Source: Nostoc sp. T09 (GTDB lineage: Bacteria; Cyanobacteriota; Cyanobacteriia; Cyanobacteriales; Nostocaceae). From it: a stretch of 64,000 nt of DNA. Shown here piece after piece: positions 1 through 8,180 of this stretch. Where the stretch lies: positions 1 through 64,000 of the forward strand of contig NZ_MTAV01000221.1 of NCBI RefSeq assembly GCF_002154695.1, in the 5' to 3' direction. A program made the translations under genes and the position numbers. The stretch's first letter is position 1; each line of letters begins with the position of its first letter. The notes below the pieces were generated by a model. The model ran no database searches, was not told the origin of the DNA, and saw only the letters and a list, made by a program, of their open reading frames with translations.

Positions 1-312
1 TAGGTGGGATGGGGGAGTGTGGGAAGAGGGGGAAGCTTAATATTTCATTCTTCCCACACCACCCACACTTCCCACACTCCCCACACTTAAGTCTCCCTCT
101 CAATTGATGATTGCTCTCGATTACTGAATTGATGCTCTAGGGTAGCGATGTAGGAACAGCCGAAAGCGTTTCTCAACTTGTAGCAACTGCCGTGCAGAGA
201 GCGCTAAGGAAGAGATAAGGCAATTTTTGTTTACCTGAACTCATACGAGGGAACTCTAGAGTAAGTACACCTAGAGCATTCAGGAAAACTAATACGCTAC
301 GGTCTCAAACAT
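1..312. other. Upstream intergenic region with G-rich inverted repeat
   Basis: I see no gene here. A 15-bp perfect inverted repeat (12-26 and 68-82, G-rich then C-rich) surrounds an AT-rich centre and could form a hairpin. It resembles the short repetitive tracts scattered between other genes in this window. The rest is the upstream region of the histidine kinase at 313; no clear ribosome binding site precedes that start. Confidence 0.5.
12..82. repeat. 15-bp inverted repeat
   Basis: The arms at 12-26 and 68-82 are perfect reverse complements (GGGGAGTGTGGGAAG type) separated by 41 bp. Seen directly. There is no T-run, so it is probably a repeat-derived hairpin and not a terminator. Confidence 0.55.
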
Positions 313-2967
313 ATGACTCAGCTTTCTCCCACCCACGACGAAATGTCTACAGAAAAAATACTTCTGGAAACCGAAACCGATGCAACTCTCAAGCAAGAAT
401 TAGTCACTCTCCGGCAGAGGGTCGCGCAGTTAGAGCAAGAGTTGGCAAACTTGGGACACTCAGAATTGTTTCAGCAACAGGTAAATCCAGATTTAGAAGC
501 TGAGAACTTCTTGAAGCAAGTAAGGGAAGAACAGCAAGCTTTGATCGCAATTCTTGAAGCCAGCGCTGATTTTATTGGCATTGCATCAATGGAAGGACAA
601 CCTTTCTATCTCAACCCAGCAGGGATGAAGTTGGTTGGACTCAAAGATATGGAAGAAACTAAAACCAAACATCTTAATGAATTTATATTCCCTGAAGACC
701 TGGAAGTCCTCTATCAAAAGATTTTACCGATTGTGATTCAGGACGGTTATTGGCAGAGTGAATTACGTTTTCGCCATTTCATTACTGGAGAGCCGATTTT
801 AATTGACTATACTCTTTTTGTTGTCAAAGATCCGAGCACAAACCAGCCCATTGGTTTGGCAACCATCAGCCGTGATATTCGCGATGTCTACGACGAGCTT
901 CACTTACGCAAATGCACCGAACAGCGTTTTTTAGAACAAGCACAGTTGTTACACAGTGTATGGGAAGGTGTAGACTACGGCATCTTTGTCTTAGAGGTTT
1001 TGGATGATGGTACGGAGTTCCGCTTTGTAGATTACAACCCAGCGATCGCCCGCACCAGCGCTGTGCCTATAAACCTCTTGGGTAAAACCTTAGCAGAAGC
1101 TTTCTCAGAAGACATGGCAGACCTCTATCGTCAACGCTATGCTGCGGCTGTCTCCTCTGGCAAGACTAACTTCTTTGAAGAGCATTTCTGTGCCAACGGT
1201 CAAGAAACTTGGTGGTCGTTGAGTGTCACACCCTTAAGAGATAATAGTTTGCGCATCCATCAGATTGTAGTTACCGCAACGGATATTACAGAACGCAAAC
1301 AAGCCCAAAGCGCACTGGAGCAACAAGAAATCCTCTACCGCAGTATTTTTGAAAATGTCAGCGATGGTATCAACATTATCGATTTGGAAACAGGAAAAGT
1401 TGTAGCAGCCAATCCTGCTGCTTGCCAGATACATGGCTATTCTCAGGAGGAATTTGTGACACTTCAGCCTCCAGACTTTATTCATCCAGATAGTTTGGCA
1501 AAGTTTGAAGAGTTTGTTAGCAAAATTCGAGCGGGTAGTCAATTTCACGATCGAGCAGTAGACGTGCGTAAAGATGGCACACTGATCGATGTTGAGGTGA
1601 CAGCAACCCCCTGCCTTTACGACGGTAAAATCCATGCATTGGCCGTAATTCGAGATATTAGTGAACGGCGGCGTGCCGAAGTAGCGCTTGCTGAAAGCGA
1701 AGCTAAATTTCGCAACCTCGTAGAAGGTACCAACGATATGCTGTGGGTTTGCACATTGGATGGGGTTCTCACCTATCTTTCACCCCAATTCCAAGTCATG
1801 TTTGGGTACAAATCATCTGACTGGCTAGGGCAATCTTTGGCACCCTTGGTTCATCCAGATGATTTAGCATTAGCATTAGCTTTGCTCAGTAAAGTTTTAG
1901 ATACTGTTGAGCAAGGAGCCGGAGTAGAATTCCGGCACAAATGCCTAGATGGAAGTTGGCGGTGGGTCAATTCTAATGCTTCCCCAGTCAAGAATGCCGA
2001 GGGGAAAATGATCGGGTTTCAAGGAATTATGCGGGACATTAGCGATCGCAAACAAGCTGAAATCGAACTCCAGCAGAAAACCAAGGAACTGGAACAAACT
2101 CTGCAAGAACTAAAACAAACTCAAATACAGATGATCCAAAGCGAGAAAATGTCCAGTCTGGGTCAAATGGTCGCAGGTGTTGCCCATGAAATTAATAACC
2201 CTGTTAACTTTATTCATGGCAATCTCACCCATATTAGTGAATATACTCAGGATTTATTAAATTTAGTAGAACTTTATCAGCAATACTATCCCCAGCCACC
2301 GCAGGAAATTGCAGATGCGATCGAGTTGATCGATGTGGAATTTCTCATTGAAGACTTGACTAAAGCTCTCCAATCCATGCGCTTAGGTACTAAACGGATT
2401 CGAGAGATTGTGCTTTCTTTGCGGAACTTCTCACGCTTGGACGAAGCGGAAGTTAAGGATGTCAATATCCACGATGGCATCGACAGCACCATTACCATCT
2501 TGCACAATCGTTTGAAAGCACAGCCGGAACGCCTGGAGATTCAAATTCTCAAAAAATATGGTAACTTGCCTCTAGTAGAATGCCACGCGGGACAGCTGAA
2601 TCAGGTGTTTATGAACATCATCAGTAATGCGATCGATGCACTGGAGGAGTACAATCAGCAGCGATCCGACACAGAAATTGCAGCAACTCCCAGCATAATC
2701 TCGATTCAAACAGAGGTAATCCAGAGTAACTGGGTGCGAATTTGTATCGCTGACAATGGCCCAGGAATCAAAGAAGAAATTCGCAAACGTCTATTTGATC
2801 CCTTCTTTACTACAAAGCCAGTTGGTAAAGGTACTGGCTTAGGTTTATCTATCAGCTATCAAATCATCACAGAGAAGCATGGTGGTAAGTTGTGGTGTGA
2901 ATCTATACTCGGATATGGGACAAAATTTAACATTGAGATTCCCATAATTTATACAAACTTGAAATAG
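313..2967 (+). CDS. Multi-PAS sensor histidine kinase
   Basis: Sensory histidine kinase without transmembrane segments, so likely cytoplasmic. After an N-terminal coiled coil (about residues 20-75) come four PAS-type modules (about 75-190, 205-330, 335-455 and 465-585), each ending in the usual D-I-(T/S)-x-R-(K/R) linker. A second coiled coil leads into the dimerisation helix, where GVAHEINNP places the phospho-accepting His at about 625. The ATPase domain shows the N box (NIISNAIDAL), G1 (DNGPGI), the F box (FDPFFTTK) and G2 (GKGTGLGLS). The kinase core is very like those at 20809 and 37422, suggesting duplication. No receiver domain or response regulator lies nearby, so the partner and signal are unknown. 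A second possible start is the Met at residue 11; no ribosome binding site favours either. Confidence 0.93.
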   Translation: MTQLSPTHDEMSTEKILLETETDATLKQELVTLRQRVAQLEQELANLGHSELFQQQVNPDLEAENFLKQVREEQQALIAILEASADFIGIASMEGQPFYLNPAGMKLVGLKDMEETKTKHLNEFIFPEDLEVLYQKILPIVIQDGYWQSELRFRHFITGEPILIDYTLFVVKDPSTNQPIGLATISRDIRDVYDELHLRKCTEQRFLEQAQLLHSVWEGVDYGIFVLEVLDDGTEFRFVDYNPAIARTSAVPINLLGKTLAEAFSEDMADLYRQRYAAAVSSGKTNFFEEHFCANGQETWWSLSVTPLRDNSLRIHQIVVTATDITERKQAQSALEQQEILYRSIFENVSDGINIIDLETGKVVAANPAACQIHGYSQEEFVTLQPPDFIHPDSLAKFEEFVSKIRAGSQFHDRAVDVRKDGTLIDVEVTATPCLYDGKIHALAVIRDISERRRAEVALAESEAKFRNLVEGTNDMLWVCTLDGVLTYLSPQFQVMFGYKSSDWLGQSLAPLVHPDDLALALALLSKVLDTVEQGAGVEFRHKCLDGSWRWVNSNASPVKNAEGKMIGFQGIMRDISDRKQAEIELQQKTKELEQTLQELKQTQIQMIQSEKMSSLGQMVAGVAHEINNPVNFIHGNLTHISEYTQDLLNLVELYQQYYPQPPQEIADAIELIDVEFLIEDLTKALQSMRLGTKRIREIVLSLRNFSRLDEAEVKDVNIHDGIDSTITILHNRLKAQPERLEIQILKKYGNLPLVECHAGQLNQVFMNIISNAIDALEEYNQQRSDTEIAATPSIISIQTEVIQSNWVRICIADNGPGIKEEIRKRLFDPFFTTKPVGKGTGLGLSISYQIITEKHGGKLWCESILGYGTKFNIEIPIIYTNLK

Positions 2968-3063
2968 TCATTTGTCAAGAGTCAACAGGCGACAGTTGAG
3001 TAGGCAATCGCTTTGAATAAAACATCTTAAAGTCATTAAGCTTTTGCCCTCTGACTTGTAAGT

Positions 3064-3094
3064 AGGGAACAGGGAACAGGGAACGGGGAACAGG
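3064..3094. repeat. Heptameric tandem repeat, GGGAACA type
   Basis: About four imperfect copies of GGGAACA occur in tandem between the convergent ends of the histidine kinase and the membrane protein gene. Short tandem heptamers of this kind are a known feature of filamentous cyanobacterial genomes. Confidence 0.7.
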
Positions 3095-3113
3095 TAAGAA
3101 CTACTTACATGCT

Positions 3114-3148
3114 TGGCGATGAAAATTTTTTCATGGGGACTGCCTTCT
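3114..3148. repeat. Dispersed hairpin repeat, copy 1
   Basis: The sequence TGGCGATGAAAATTTTTTCA is followed by TGGGGACTGCCTTCTC. A near copy occurs at 15538-15572. The GATGAAAA...TTTTCAT part is self-complementary. It touches the 3' end of the minus-strand membrane protein gene. Confidence 0.5.
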
Positions 3149-4527
3149 CAAAAAGAGTACTCTTTGATACGTGGCATTAATCCAAATAAAGTTAAAAGCG
3201 CGATCGCACTCACTGCAATTGAAGTTGTCATCTCAAAACTGTCTACATCGTGAAAGCCTTGCTGAATTGCCTTGTCGAAAGCTGCTTGGTTGATATCAAA
3301 GCTTTTTTGATTAGTCGTTTTGAACTGCTCAAACGCCCAATCTGACTGCCCTGGTTTGTTACCTATGCCTAAAGCGATCGCTTCTTGATGTTTGCCACTT
3401 TTTTCTAACTGACGAATCTGCTTATCAATAGCAACATAGGTTCCCAAGCTGGAGAGATTTGCCAGTGTCGCTTCTTTTTCACCTGCAAAGGTAATATTGT
3501 TCAGTTCGTCAGCCAAGTAACCTGTAAATCCATCGACTTTTTTACCCTGGGATTTATAAGCTTCTATGACTGACTCAAAGGTCTGCCCGGTGGGTAATTG
3601 AGCAATTGTAGAAACATTCTTGAAAAAAGCTTGTTCGTGATTAGTAGCAAAAGCTGGGTCAAGCAGATAGCGGCTTTCGACAGCATTGGCGATATAGGCG
3701 ATCGCACGCGCTTGACGCAATGCGTGCATTGAAGTGAAAGCGTCTTCTTTCGCCACCCGAAGATGTTGAGAAGCAGCAAGCAAAGCCCCGGCTGTGTAAT
3801 TCAAAAAGGCAATAGCGATCGCAGTTGCTACCAACAGCAGCGGATTAAAGGTGCGGCGCATCCGTTGACTAAGGAATAACTGAAGCCCAATTAACACAAC
3901 GATCAGTGCCATACCAATTAGGAAAATAGAAAATAGAGATTTTCTTGTTGCTACTTGTTTTTCAGTGTAGGTATCCTCTAAAGCTTGCAGATTTACCTTG
4001 TCTAACTCATCAGCTGCTGGCAGAAGCGTTTTATCCATGATTTCGGCAGATGCGCGATAAGCAGCAAGCATTCCATTAGTATCACCGCGTGCGTGAGAGT
4101 CTCTTGCTTGCTGGATTTTAGCTATGTAGTTACCTAACCCCAGTTGCATAGTCTCAATCGGTTTACGTTCTTTATCACCAAAGGTGATATTCTCAGCCGC
4201 AGCCACCAGCCTTTCAGTAACTCTTATGTATCGCTCTTCATAACCCTTAACGGCTTCTTGGTTTTGCCCTGTTGGCACTAGCAGTTCGTTAGCAATATTG
4301 GCATCCATACCTGCAAGCCCATCTTTGAGGCGTTGAGCAGTAACGATACTTGGTGTTGAATCTTGACCAACAGTTTTGATAGCTTGTCTCTGTGCTTGAA
4401 CTCCGCTAATAATAGCAATTAGCAGTAAGACACTGGTTGCCCAAGTTAAATATAAACCACCCTTCAGCAGTTGCGGGGTAGTAAGTCCGCGAATTGCTTT
4501 ACTTGAGACTGCAATAATTTTACTCAT
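3148..4527 (-). CDS. Four-helix-bundle sensor-like membrane protein
   Basis: 459 residues of unknown function. The hydrophobic segments are at about 27-45, 198-218, 227-250 and 438-452. Between the first two is an all-alpha region of about 150 residues resembling the extracytoplasmic four-helix bundle of chemoreceptor-type sensors (4HB_MCP-like); a second helical region of similar size lies between the third and fourth. There is no kinase, HAMP or methyl-accepting signalling domain, so it would need a partner. It is the last gene of a minus-strand run of FHA, HicA/HicB, vWA, PP2C and Ser/Thr kinase genes, 113 nt behind the FHA gene. A role as membrane input or target of that phospho-signalling cluster is inference from position only. 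Confidence 0.7.
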   Translation of the reverse strand: MSKIIAVSSKAIRGLTTPQLLKGGLYLTWATSVLLLIAIISGVQAQRQAIKTVGQDSTPSIVTAQRLKDGLAGMDANIANELLVPTGQNQEAVKGYEERYIRVTERLVAAAENITFGDKERKPIETMQLGLGNYIAKIQQARDSHARGDTNGMLAAYRASAEIMDKTLLPAADELDKVNLQALEDTYTEKQVATRKSLFSIFLIGMALIVVLIGLQLFLSQRMRRTFNPLLLVATAIAIAFLNYTAGALLAASQHLRVAKEDAFTSMHALRQARAIAYIANAVESRYLLDPAFATNHEQAFFKNVSTIAQLPTGQTFESVIEAYKSQGKKVDGFTGYLADELNNITFAGEKEATLANLSSLGTYVAIDKQIRQLEKSGKHQEAIALGIGNKPGQSDWAFEQFKTTNQKSFDINQAAFDKAIQQGFHDVDSFEMTTSIAVSAIALLTLFGLMPRIKEYSF

Positions 4528-4571
4528 TTGTCATTTGTCATTGGTCAATGGTCATTTGTCATTGGTCAAGA
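4526..4571. repeat. Heptameric tandem repeat, TCATTTG/TCATTGG type
   Basis: Six to seven tandem heptamers of the form TCATTTG, TCATTGG and TCAATGG lie between the membrane protein gene and the FHA gene. The same repeat family occurs at 10377, 53642 and 60221. Confidence 0.75.
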
Positions 4572-4640
4572 GTTAAAAGGCGGGCAATAGTTATGAGATA
4601 TTTCTTCCTTGCCTCCTTTGTCCCTCTTATTCCCCTCAGT

Positions 4641-5315
4641 TCATCGGATAGCTTTGATAGCAACCCGAGTCCAATGTCCTAAAGTAAATTCGTCTCCATC
4701 TTGCAATGGAATATCCACCATTGGCTTTAACTCTACGCCTTTGAATTGTGTACCGTTAGAAGAGCCTATATCGCGCAGAGTGAATGTCCCATCTGCTTGA
4801 CGGTTCAATAAAGCGTGGCGGTGAGAGACAGCATCATCAAAGTCCAGCGCAATTTCTGGTTGAATTGCTCGAACTTGGCTATTGCGACCGATGAGGTTAG
4901 TTGCTTTTTCTAAGGGAAATGTAATAGGTGCTTGATCAATTGGGGGTTCTGGACTTTCGGGATGGCGAAGTGATGGGTCGATTGTAACTACAACCTCCCA
5001 ACCGATAACGGGAGATTGGGGAGTAGGAGGAGACGCGGAGAAAGAACTTTGTTTTTGTGTTCCCTTGTCTTCTTCCCCTGTTGTTTTGGCGATCACTAAT
5101 TCACCATGTGCCTTGGTGACAAAGTTGTAACCGCAAATCTCACAATAGTCACCACTATCGGGTTCGTGGGGCGCACTACAATCTGGGCAGATTTCAACAT
5201 TTAGCGCATTTTTAGCCACAGTTTGTTGAGGTATCCCAAGAATTTTGGCACCGCACTCTGAACAAAAATCTGATTCCGTTGATTCGTGTCCTTTAGGACA
5301 TTTATATGTAGACAT
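4641..5315 (-). CDS. Zinc-ribbon FHA-domain protein
   Basis: 224 residues. Two short zinc ribbons come first: Cys6...Cys18-x2-Cys21, then CPDC with a YCEICG partner (about 43-60). A low-complexity linker follows, then a forkhead-associated domain at about 130-215 with the hallmark pieces (LIGRNSQ, SHRHALL, GSSNGT). FHA domains bind phosphothreonine peptides, so this is the likely reader of phosphorylation made by the kinase at 8181-10361 and removed by the PP2C at 7202-8161. All three share the same N-terminal zinc-ribbon style, which supports a common complex or targeting mode. It lies 51 nt downstream of hicA in the same orientation. Confidence 0.88.
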   Translation of the reverse strand: MSTYKCPKGHESTESDFCSECGAKILGIPQQTVAKNALNVEICPDCSAPHEPDSGDYCEICGYNFVTKAHGELVIAKTTGEEDKGTQKQSSFSASPPTPQSPVIGWEVVVTIDPSLRHPESPEPPIDQAPITFPLEKATNLIGRNSQVRAIQPEIALDFDDAVSHRHALLNRQADGTFTLRDIGSSNGTQFKGVELKPMVDIPLQDGDEFTLGHWTRVAIKAIR

Positions 5316-5366
5316 ACTTGTTTGTGTACTTCTTCCCGTTGAGAAGAAATAATATAAACTTCTTGA

Positions 5367-5585
5367 TTAACGAAGCTGCTCAAACTCTTCTTCGGTAATA
5401 CCCATCTGCTTGAGAATTTCGTAAAATAGCCAGCTACCAATTTCAGCATTTCTATGAATTGGAATCGTCGTTGCTCGCCCATCAGGATGCTTCCAACGTG
5501 CATGGCTACCTTTTTGGCGCGCCTTAATAAATCCTAACTTTTGTGCAACCTTTTCTAATTCACTGGCTTTAGCTGGCATTGGCAA
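5367..5585 (-). CDS. hicA: HicA-family mRNA interferase toxin
   Basis: 72 residues, the usual HicA size. The protein has the double-stranded-RNA-binding-like fold signature: an N-terminal helix (ELEKVAQKLGF), then QKGSHARWKHPDGR with the conserved catalytic-position His in GSH, a second strand (TTIPIH), and a C-terminal helix ending in TEEEFEQL. HicA toxins cleave mRNA and are neutralised by HicB. The start codon overlaps the 3' end of the upstream hicB by 17 nt, typical of translational coupling. The order hicB-hicA is the reverse of the E. coli order but is common elsewhere. It sits inside a signalling operon between the vWA and FHA genes. Confidence 0.87.
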   Translation of the reverse strand: MPMPAKASELEKVAQKLGFIKARQKGSHARWKHPDGRATTIPIHRNAEIGSWLFYEILKQMGITEEEFEQLR

Positions 5586-5790
5586 TTACTAGCTCAACAT
5601 CTTCAGGTAGCGATCGCCCAGCTTCTTGATATTCTTCTTGAATCATATCGAAAACGGAGACTAGCTCAGTACGTGCTTCATCTGGAGTTTTTCCCCAAGC
5701 ATGACAACCCTCAATTGCGGGAACGTAGGCAACAAAGGTGCCATTGTCATCAGGACGGATAACTGTTATGTAGTCTTGTAGAGACTTCAT
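5569..5790 (-). CDS. hicB: HicB-family antitoxin
   Basis: 73 residues from the chosen Met (MKSLQDYITVI). It shows the HicB partial RNase-H-like fold: DDNGTFVAYVPAIEGCHAWG followed by T-P-D-E-A-R-T-E-L and a helical tail. It should bind and neutralise the HicA encoded just downstream. The open frame extends upstream to 5853 with earlier Met codons (for example at 5829), but those extra residues look unrelated to the family. No strong ribosome binding site decides the start. There is no obvious C-terminal DNA-binding domain, so autoregulation is uncertain. Confidence 0.83.
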   Translation of the reverse strand: MKSLQDYITVIRPDDNGTFVAYVPAIEGCHAWGKTPDEARTELVSVFDMIQEEYQEAGRSLPEDVELVIANAS

Positions 5791-5849
5791 TAAATTGGAA
5801 TTTTGAGTAATGAGTCTTGATGTTGACATTAACATAATTACCGGGAGAA

Positions 5850-7130
5850 TCAATGAGATTTGGGAATGCGAGTGGTTTTAGTAGAACGAGTTTCCAATGC
5901 CATCGCATCTTCCTTCGCTACTTCTCGCTTCAGCCGCACTGTACCTGTCGGTGCATCCTGGACATCAACCACAGTTTTTAGTAGTTTGGCTGTGGCTTCA
6001 TTACCAGATTCATGAGCTAGTTTCACGGCTTTGCCCAATTTGGCAGTAGCAACCTCAATATCACCTCTAGCACGGGCTTCCAATCCCTCCTGAATAGATT
6101 GGGCAAGTTCTGCCTGTCCTGTGTAGTGAGCAACCCGGTTATTAATTTTGGTAGATTTGGCTTCATCGTCTGTCCAAGTTGCCAAGATTCGGGCTTCGAC
6201 GACTTTAGTTTCTGCACCGTTGAGGGTGTACACTAAGCTTGCCCGACCCGCTAACATTTCATCACCAACATTGCCGGGATTCACCTCAATGCAGAAATGG
6301 TAATCACGGGATTCGTTGCTACCCCAAGCGCCAGTAGGGTAATCCAAAATCTGCGGTTTGACGGGTTTGGCACGATGGGTAAGGTCAACAATATCTGGAC
6401 TCACCTGTTTGCAAAATAGTACCTTTGCTCCTTGGGGCGTCCACAAACGCATAGTCACATCGCTGACATCTTTGCTCATGGCTTTTTCTAAAATCGCCCG
6501 AAAATCGGCTTCAATCATTGCCGCATTGGGAATGATATCAGTCGTACCGAGGAGTTTGCCTGCAATTTGTTGGAGTTGGGCAACTCGCCAATCAGTACCG
6601 ACACCTCGACAATCGCACTGAAAAACACCCTCACACTGCTGTAAAATCTTTTTCAGTGCTTGCTCATCTGAATCGTCATTCATGCCATCGGTGAGCAGTA
6701 ATGCTTGTCGAACTGCATCAGGCTTCTTTTTGAATTGTGCCAGTGCCTCAGTTAGCCAGGTAGACATGAGGGTGCCACCATTAGCTAGGATTTTTTTAAT
6801 TGCTGCGATCGCCTCCGCTTTCTTTTCTAGAGTAGCTTTAGATACCGGGAAAACTACACTTGCTTTACTTGAGCCAGTCACAATAAAGAAGTAAGCCTCC
6901 TCTGGTAGCAAACTCACAACTTTGACCATTGCATCTTTGGCAGCATGAATTTTACCACCACCCATTGAACCGGAGACATCGCAGATAATCCCAAACAGTC
7001 TGCCGTTGTTGGGAGTTGCTGGTATAGCATCATCCTTTTCACCACTGACAGTCATGATGGCATGAACTTCTTTTGCACCTTGGGGTAAATGTTGGTTTTG
7101 AAAAACTTCGGCTTTAAATTGGTTAGACAT
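5850..7130 (-). CDS. von Willebrand factor A (MIDAS) protein
   Basis: 426 residues. The vWA domain starts near residue 43 and has a full metal-ion-dependent adhesion site: D-V-S-G-S-M at 51-56, the Thr loop in GGTLMSTWL, and LLTDGMND. The region after about 240 is a beta-rich segment and then a helical tail rich in Ala/Lys. No signal peptide or membrane segment is visible, so it is likely cytoplasmic. vWA proteins of the TerY type occur with PP2C phosphatases and protein kinases as a recurring triad, and the same three functions are side by side here. It lies 71 nt downstream of the PP2C gene. Likely role: metal-dependent scaffold of the phospho-signalling complex. Confidence 0.9.
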   Translation of the reverse strand: MSNQFKAEVFQNQHLPQGAKEVHAIMTVSGEKDDAIPATPNNGRLFGIICDVSGSMGGGKIHAAKDAMVKVVSLLPEEAYFFIVTGSSKASVVFPVSKATLEKKAEAIAAIKKILANGGTLMSTWLTEALAQFKKKPDAVRQALLLTDGMNDDSDEQALKKILQQCEGVFQCDCRGVGTDWRVAQLQQIAGKLLGTTDIIPNAAMIEADFRAILEKAMSKDVSDVTMRLWTPQGAKVLFCKQVSPDIVDLTHRAKPVKPQILDYPTGAWGSNESRDYHFCIEVNPGNVGDEMLAGRASLVYTLNGAETKVVEARILATWTDDEAKSTKINNRVAHYTGQAELAQSIQEGLEARARGDIEVATAKLGKAVKLAHESGNEATAKLLKTVVDVQDAPTGTVRLKREVAKEDAMALETRSTKTTRIPKSH

Positions 7131-7160
7131 AATATTTCTGAAGATATGAATTTAATAAAC

Positions 7161-7186
7161 CACAGAGACACGGAGGCACAGAGAAA
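7161..7186. repeat. Dispersed CACAGAGACACGGAGG-type repeat
   Basis: A 26-bp copy of the cyanobacterial intergenic repeat CACAGAGACNCNGAGGCACAGAGA lies between the PP2C and vWA genes. Related copies, one inverted, occur at 13071-13092 and 13138-13169. Confidence 0.5.
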
Positions 7187-7201
7187 GATAAAGAATTTAG
7201 T

Positions 7202-8161
7202 TCATAAAGCAAGAACTGCAACGGTAATATTGTCATGTCCGCCACTTTGTCGGGCAAATTCCACCAGGCTACGAGAGACGCTGATTGCATCTGTAGCTGA
7301 TGATTGCTGCACTAGGTTAGCCAATTGCCAAGGTTCAGGGGCATAGTTCCACAGCCCATCGGTACACAGGAGTAGGTATCCCGAACCAGGAATGCTAAAG
7401 TTCACAATTGAAGGGATAGCATCTGCAACTGCATCTGCTCCTAGCCAGCGAGTAATCGCATGAGCTTTAGGAGATTGTCTAGCTTCAGTTTCAGTCATTT
7501 CCCCGGCTGCTACCACTTCATATAACCAGGAATCATCTTGAGTTAATTGTTTAGAAACGTTAGGAGAAATCCAATAAGCACGGCTGTCACCCAGCCAACC
7601 AATAGTAGCGGTGTGGTTATGCACAACAGCAGCAATAATGGTAGTTGATGGTGGGTCAGAATTTACACTAGTTATATAAGGTATTTTACATACAGATGTG
7701 AGAGCAGCGGCAAAGGCTGATTTAACCGCTAACTCCGGTTTTTCCCCTGTTTGCCAAACAGTAGCTAGTTCCAAAGACGCACTTTCAGCAGCAGTGCGGG
7801 CTGCTAAATCTGGTTGATCGGCACTAGAAACACCATCGCAAACTACTAAGATATTTACCTGAGAGCCATTTATCTGTTGTAGAGCCAAAAAATCTTCATT
7901 GCGGTGATGTTTGAAACCGCGATCGCTCACTCCTGCTAACTGCGAATTAATTATTACTTCTAGCCGATCTCGCTCCTTTGGTTCTCTACGAAATCCACAG
8001 TTGGTACAGTAGCCCTCCGCATCTATTGCTTCGTTTCCAGCACCGCATTTTTCACAGCCTTGTCTGGTTGTTGGTGGTTTACTTGTAGTCAAAGGTGTAC
8101 CGCATTCTTCACAAAATTGATCGCCTGCTAGGACGGATGCACCGCAGCTCAAACATTGCAT
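7202..8161 (-). CDS. Zinc-ribbon PP2C-family Ser/Thr phosphatase
   Basis: 319 residues. Two zinc ribbons form the N-terminus: Cys3/Cys6/Cys17/Cys20 and Cys36/Cys39/Cys52/Cys55. The PP2C catalytic domain follows from about 70, with the metal-binding motifs GVSDRG (Asp80), RNED (Glu89, Asp90), VVCDGVSS (Asp109), WLGDSRAY, LLCTDGLWN and GGHDNITV. PP2C enzymes remove phosphate from Ser/Thr using Mn or Mg. The gene starts 19 nt after the kinase gene stops, so kinase and phosphatase are almost certainly co-transcribed and probably act on the same targets, one of which may be read by the FHA protein downstream. Confidence 0.93.
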   Translation of the reverse strand: MQCLSCGASVLAGDQFCEECGTPLTTSKPPTTRQGCEKCGAGNEAIDAEGYCTNCGFRREPKERDRLEVIINSQLAGVSDRGFKHHRNEDFLALQQINGSQVNILVVCDGVSSADQPDLAARTAAESASLELATVWQTGEKPELAVKSAFAAALTSVCKIPYITSVNSDPPSTTIIAAVVHNHTATIGWLGDSRAYWISPNVSKQLTQDDSWLYEVVAAGEMTETEARQSPKAHAITRWLGADAVADAIPSIVNFSIPGSGYLLLCTDGLWNYAPEPWQLANLVQQSSATDAISVSRSLVEFARQSGGHDNITVAVLAL

Positions 8162-8180
8162 AATTATCTCCTCACCACGC

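Noticed and set aside
1234-1635. 133-codon antisense frame inside the multi-PAS kinase
   Set aside because: It is a shadow of the real coding frame with no family features.
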